Below are positions 63,761-64,000 of a stretch of DNA of 64,000 bases, in pieces. The position numbers and the translations under genes are program-made. The notes below the pieces were generated by a model that was given only the letters and a program-made list of their open reading frames with translations, was not told the DNA's origin and did not search any database. Position 1 is the stretch's first letter, and each line of letters begins with the position of its first letter. The stretch covers positions 22,708,414-22,772,413 of the forward strand of contig OX438749.1 of assembly GCA_949316235.1 (NCBI GenBank). The letters are read 5' to 3'. The stretch is from Oegoconia quadripuncta. Lineage: Eukaryota; Arthropoda; Insecta; Lepidoptera; Autostichidae.

Positions 63761-64000
63761 GATGATGACTTTCGTCTTGAGACATTAGTTATTCTAAGAA
63801 GTTCGATTTGTGGAATAAAATGAATTTCATGTTGGCCCTTTGAAATTATAAAAGATATCAACTGTTACAAATTTTTCGGGCTCCAAGTATGTCCACGGCC
63901 TTACGGCTGTCTTCTCTGGTTAGATTCCATACAGTAATGGGATAATGGCGGCCTTTCCGGCGGGAAAGCTCGCAATTAGCGCTCAAACGGGCCGACGTGG
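63761..64000. other. Unassigned end of window
   Basis: The last 60 bases are GC-richer (GGCGGCCTTTCCGGCGGGAA); nothing assignable. Confidence 0.4.

Overview
The window reads as an AT-rich lepidopteran (moth or butterfly) nuclear genome segment. The basis is a dense set of repeats of the lepidopteran type: tRNA-headed SINEs, short Helitron-like elements, mariner-type MITEs with TA target duplications, and many 5'-truncated non-LTR retrotransposon (LINE) tails. There are no operons, Shine-Dalgarno sites, rRNA genes or credible tRNA genes. Host coding sequence is sparse, and almost everything recognisable is mobile DNA. Family labels (SINE A, A2, B, C; LINE alpha, beta, gamma, delta, epsilon, RTE-like, REL-type; MITE G, P, Q; repeats E, F, H, K; element T) are mine, for cross-reference only.

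Host genes: three phase-compatible minus-strand exons at 4134-4018, 3211-3027 and 1560-1449 form the 3' end of a gene I cannot name. Its last 137 residues run from a Pro/Tyr-rich stretch through a basic Arg/Glu-rich stretch to a Ser/Thr tail, with TGA at 1451-1449 and an AATAAA signal at 1307-1302. A second possible terminal exon lies on the minus strand at 52376-52219, with TAA and an AATAAA about 80 bases beyond. A short plus-strand exon candidate is at 7538-7614. No other convincing host exon was seen.

Layout: 1-744 is a long-TIR element cut by the window edge and filled with LINE tails; 1-4.2 kb is the host gene end, with SINEs and a MITE in its introns; 4.2-36 kb is layered SINEs, MITEs, Helitron-like elements and LINE ends, including a LINE ORF end with one in-frame stop (30280-31506); 36.5-38.1 kb and 43.66-44.95 kb hold the two longest reverse-transcriptase reading frames; 45-64 kb is again repeat mosaic.

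The parts are related mainly by insertion into one another. An empty paralogous site shows A|T insertion without duplication for the Helitron-like family. Two different SINEs sit in the loop of the same LINE 3' hairpin. One SINE is flanked by an exact-length 141-bp duplication. The same SINE occupies the same position in two Helitron-like copies. Several LINE tails carry hairpins whose stems differ by compensatory changes. All family and function calls come from reading the sequence and from memory of the families; no database search was possible.
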